Made by a program: the position numbers and the translations under genes. Of a stretch of DNA of 64,000 nt, positions 61,081 through 64,000 are shown in pieces (position 1 is the stretch's first letter; each line of letters begins with the position of its first letter). Source of the DNA: Heterobilharzia americana. Taxonomy: Eukaryota > Platyhelminthes > Trematoda > Strigeidida > Schistosomatidae. Location: assembly GCA_944470555.2 (NCBI GenBank), contig OX104127.1, positions 114,232,741 through 114,296,740 on the forward strand, read 5' to 3'. Below the pieces are notes generated by a model. The model made no database searches. It was not told the origin of the DNA and saw only the letters and a list, made by a program, of their open reading frames with translations.

Positions 61081-61789
61081 CAAGCAACAATACTAAACAA
61101 TCATATGTTGGCTCATGTTACAATGATTAGAATAGTCATGAGCAGAAAAGAATTTGGTGAGAGATAAGAAGTGATAAAATCCAAAAAAAGAGAAAGAAAA
61201 TAATAACATGCCAGTAACATATATTATGAGAGGCATTGTCTAAGACCTGCAACTACCAATTTTATCTGCTTTAGAAATTCTGCTTGACAAAACTTCATAG
61301 TTCTAGACATAACTAAGGCTGGTAACTTCATGGGTCTTTGTTGTAGTCATCATGGGATTTCTTCATACCTAATTTTGCGTCAGGTAACACTTCTTACCGA
61401 TGCTGTTAGTTATAATTTGTATGCGATACTTTTTTCTCAAAGTGTACACATTGCACAAATCTATTAGTAGTATGGAAGCATATGTAGTTTTCAAGAATGA
61501 AAATAAAACAGTACTACCTTACATCTTTCGTTAGCCTTTAATGTAATCCAGGTCACTATAAATTCAGCTATTTTCTATCACTTTCTTTAAATAACATTCT
61601 GTCTACTTTTTTTGCTAATTTGTGACTCCTCTTATTATACCTCACAACGCTGCACTTCTATGTTTTCAGCCACCCAAAGTCTAGTCACAACTTCAACTGA
61701 ATACATTGATGTACAGCCAAAGTTCACTCATATTATGGCGTGATTAACTGTGAAAATTTAATCCTATGAATAGGGTATGTTTTATACTG
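61081..61789. other. No recognised feature
   Basis: AT-rich, no ORF or repeat that I can name. Confidence 0.35.
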
Positions 61790-62360
61790 TTTTATAGGTA
61801 GCAGAGAAATTCGGGAGTCGCATTTCGTTCCATTTTGGACTCGTCAGTTGGATGTACCCGCACCTCAGTGAATGATTTTGTTCCCATTAAAACTTCGACC
61901 CAGTACCCAAAGCTTGAAATGCCACTGAAGCACGAGAACCCCCACTTGGGCAACAGGTATCAGTTATTGTTGTTTATCGATACTTGTGATTTCCCGTCGT
62001 TATACTGTATCAAATCGCTCAGCATGTATCAATAAACAACAACAACTGATATCTGTTGCACATGTCGTGGTTCTTGTGCCCCAGTGGCCTATTGAAAACC
62101 TCTATGACATTTGAGGCGGAGTCCTGGGTTCAAGTCTCAGCGAGAACAATATCGTTCACTGGGGAGCAGTTACATTCAGCTAACGAGTTCAAAATAGGAT
62201 GAGATATGTATCCTGGATCTCACTGCTAGCCATCGATTAGACTACAATGTAGTGAATATCCAGGTAGCATCGAGGCATCCGTACAGGAGCACACCTGTTA
62301 ACAGAGGTTGAGAAATCTGACTATGTATAGCAACGGGAAATCCAAAGTATCAATAAACAG
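61790..62360. mobile_element. Head-to-head inverted pair of family 1 retroposons
   Basis: 61790-62040 is minus oriented: the hammerhead reads CTGACGAG, TCC...GGA, ACGAAA, and a CTC triplet in place of GTC, with stem I largely unpaired. 62060-62360 is plus oriented: head CCCCAGTGGCCTATTG with B box GGGTTCAAGTCTC, then CTAACGAG and GATGAGA boxes (both mutated), then a long tail with GAATATCCAGG and CATCGAGGCATCC. The two meet near 62045 around AATAAACAACAACAACTGAT. Confidence 0.83.
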
Positions 62361-63545
62361 AATATATTTTTACCTAACATCATAATTCATCGCTTTTAAC
62401 ACGAAGTTCGAGTCCAAGGTCTGTCTGAACTACTAACTACAATAAATAGCTTACAAGGAAGTTAATAGCTCATCTTACATATCATTGTTTGCTTTTAAAC
62501 ACTGATTTACAGTGAGAAACATCAGTTTGTATTCATGAGCAGTAATAAATTCCGTCATTTAAAAAATCAAATCTAATCAGTTTTTAGAACCTAAAGCCGT
62601 TTATCTCCAGTCATTCAGCAGTAAATACCAATACATACTACTGAATGTTGTCGCAATGATTTATGTGAAAGAGAAATTCCCAACAGCCATATGTTTCTAA
62701 CGCGTAACTTTTTATTTTTGTAGCTTGCACTAATGTGACAGAAAGTTTAACTGTAGATGGACAGTAATAACAGTTATGCAAATGTATAACTATTTGAACG
62801 GTTGGATGCTAATGATTTTTCAAGTGATATATAAAGAATTCAGGACATTTTACTATTTGTGTGCATGTGCCTAAGTGCAGCTTTCAATTTTCCAAATTCA
62901 CTTATCCCACATTAGATGTAATGCAGCTGGGATGAAAAACTTGGGCTTTATCTCTAATGAGACTATTTCATAGTATGTTATAAATTCGACCATAAACATG
63001 CCACAGGAAATTCCAAAAGCTTAAAATTCATTTTGACTTTTGTATATGTCAAACAAATGATGAAATACCTTTGACGTGCAATGAAAAAGAAAAGTTTTCA
63101 AATGAAAATTTATATTCAAATATAAATTTAGAAATTGAACCCAATAAATGAAAATTTTTGTGCTGTGAGGAAGTGATACATTTGATGTTGATATACTTCA
63201 ACAATTTAGGGAGGAAATTGTGTGTGTGTGTTTGTGAAAAATAATCAGGATGAACTAAGTATCACACTTGGTCAGATGGGTCAACGAAGTTCATTTAATA
63301 TATGATAACTGCAAGTGAACCAATAAGGTAGGGCGGCTTCACTTATTTTGATCAAATTTCGGAAATTATTCACAATAGGAAAGGTCCACCCTATTGTTTC
63401 TGACAAATTCGGACTTTTCTCAACTGTAGCATTAGCTAGTCAAGTTTAAGCGATTCGAAGTTATCAATTTTTATTCCAGATTCCTCCAGATAATCCAGCG
63501 ATAAGTGTGATATTGAAGGGGTGAAACAACAACTCAGTACCACGT
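62361..63545. other. No recognised feature
   Basis: AT-rich; a short (GT)n run at about 63220 only. Confidence 0.35.
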
Positions 63546-63546
63546 G

Positions 63547-63975
63547 ACTATCTGAGATAGCCGTAGTTTGGCAGACTAGTGTTTATACTGAGTGATGATT
63601 GAATGTGAGATCAAAATTTGGACCATAGCTGGACTCGAACAAGCAACCACCGGGTTCCGGCCAGATACCCTACCAATTGAGCTACGATTGAGATGAGAAG
63701 TCCTGACTAGGCAGCCAGTGTGAATACGATCACGCAGTTGTAAGGCATCACGGATTCACATGGTAGTCGGACAAAACTCTTGGTGGTTGAAGTGAAATAA
63801 AAATCTGGCCAGCAGTTGGACTTCGCAGCTCAGTTGGTAGAGCATAAGGCCGAAAACCCAGTGATCGCTAGTTCGAATCCAGCTACGGTCCAATTTTTCA
63901 TCTTACCTTCTATCATAACCCAGTATAAGCACTAGTCTGCCAAACCGCGGCTATTTCAGATAGCCATATGATATT
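63547..63975. repeat. Inverted pair of tRNA-derived SINEs (family 3)
   Basis: Left copy (63547-63700) is minus oriented: A box GTAGCTCAATTGGTAGGGTA, B box GTTCGAGTCCAGC. Right copy (63820-63975) is plus oriented: A box GCAGCTCAGTTGGTAGAGC, B box AGTTCGAATCCAGC. The outer arms (TATCTGAGATAGCCG and its complement near 63950) match and also occur at 11846. D and T arms form, but acceptor and anticodon stems do not, so these are SINEs and not tRNA genes. Host-strand orientation is mixed. Confidence 0.8.
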
Positions 63976-64000
63976 GAGTTGTAGACAGACAGATAAGAGT

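Noticed and set aside
63830..63905. tRNA gene
   Set aside because: A and B boxes and the D arm look good, but the acceptor stem pairs only at four to five positions and the anticodon stem does not form; it is part of an inverted SINE pair.
1..64000. CRISPR array, bacterial operon, riboswitch or rho-independent terminator
   Set aside because: Gene structure, introns and repeat content are eukaryotic; no regularly spaced direct repeats were seen.

Overview
The window looks like nuclear DNA of a blood fluke (Schistosoma or a close trematode relative). It is AT-rich and almost entirely non-coding. It is full of Penelope-like elements (PLEs), RTE-type non-LTR fragments, and tRNA-headed short retroposons that carry type I hammerhead ribozymes. 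That combination matches schistosome genomes (Sm-alpha-like hammerhead retroposons, SR2/Perere-like non-LTR elements). The species call is inference; no marker gene was available.

Host coding sequence: I can support six exon-like blocks, all on the minus strand: 59423-59285, 32466-31813, 28472-28083, 2281-1761, 625-524 and 348-99. Each starts after an AG and ends at a GT donor. The reading phases chain in transcription order (exit 1, in 1/out 1, in 1/out 1, in 1/out 0, in 0/out 0, in 0/out 1), so the simplest reading is one large gene crossing the window right to left, with introns of about 26.8, 3.3, 25.8, 1.1 and 0.2 kb. The protein is Ser/Asp/Lys-rich and mostly disordered-looking, with an LD-type helix (ELDRLLEEL) and a PPVAPRR SH3-ligand-like stretch in the 2281-1761 exon. 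I do not recognise the family with confidence.

Retroelements, left to right: PLE 3' remnant 8.4-9.0 kb; RTE-like remnant 13.6-14.6 kb (-) beside a 90-nt-arm inverted repeat; PLE with RT plus frameshifted GIY-YIG 16.1-17.1 kb; RTE-like 29.8-31.05 kb (-), 39.36-40.14 kb (+) and 57.9-58.5 kb (-); PLE of a second lineage 42.8-44.5 kb (-); RTE-like 47.4-48.6 kb (-); long PLE 49.0-51.0 kb (+); PLE remnant 56.1-56.7 kb (+). All are broken by stops or frameshifts.

Short retroposons: family 1 (Sm-alpha-like: tRNA-like head, hammerhead, tail) is at about ten places, three of them as head-to-head inverted pairs (20.8-21.3, 25.0-25.3, 61.8-62.4 kb). Family 2 (different tail, different hammerhead) is at about 17.5-18.2, 21.5, 27.4, 36.7 and 45.5 kb. 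One copy of each family keeps a complete ribozyme core (20781-20830 minus, 18104-18153 plus). Other tRNA-derived repeats lie at 7.0, 11.9, 29.5, 37.8 and 63.55-63.97 kb. The rest is intronic AT-rich sequence with a few microsatellites and no gene I can defend.
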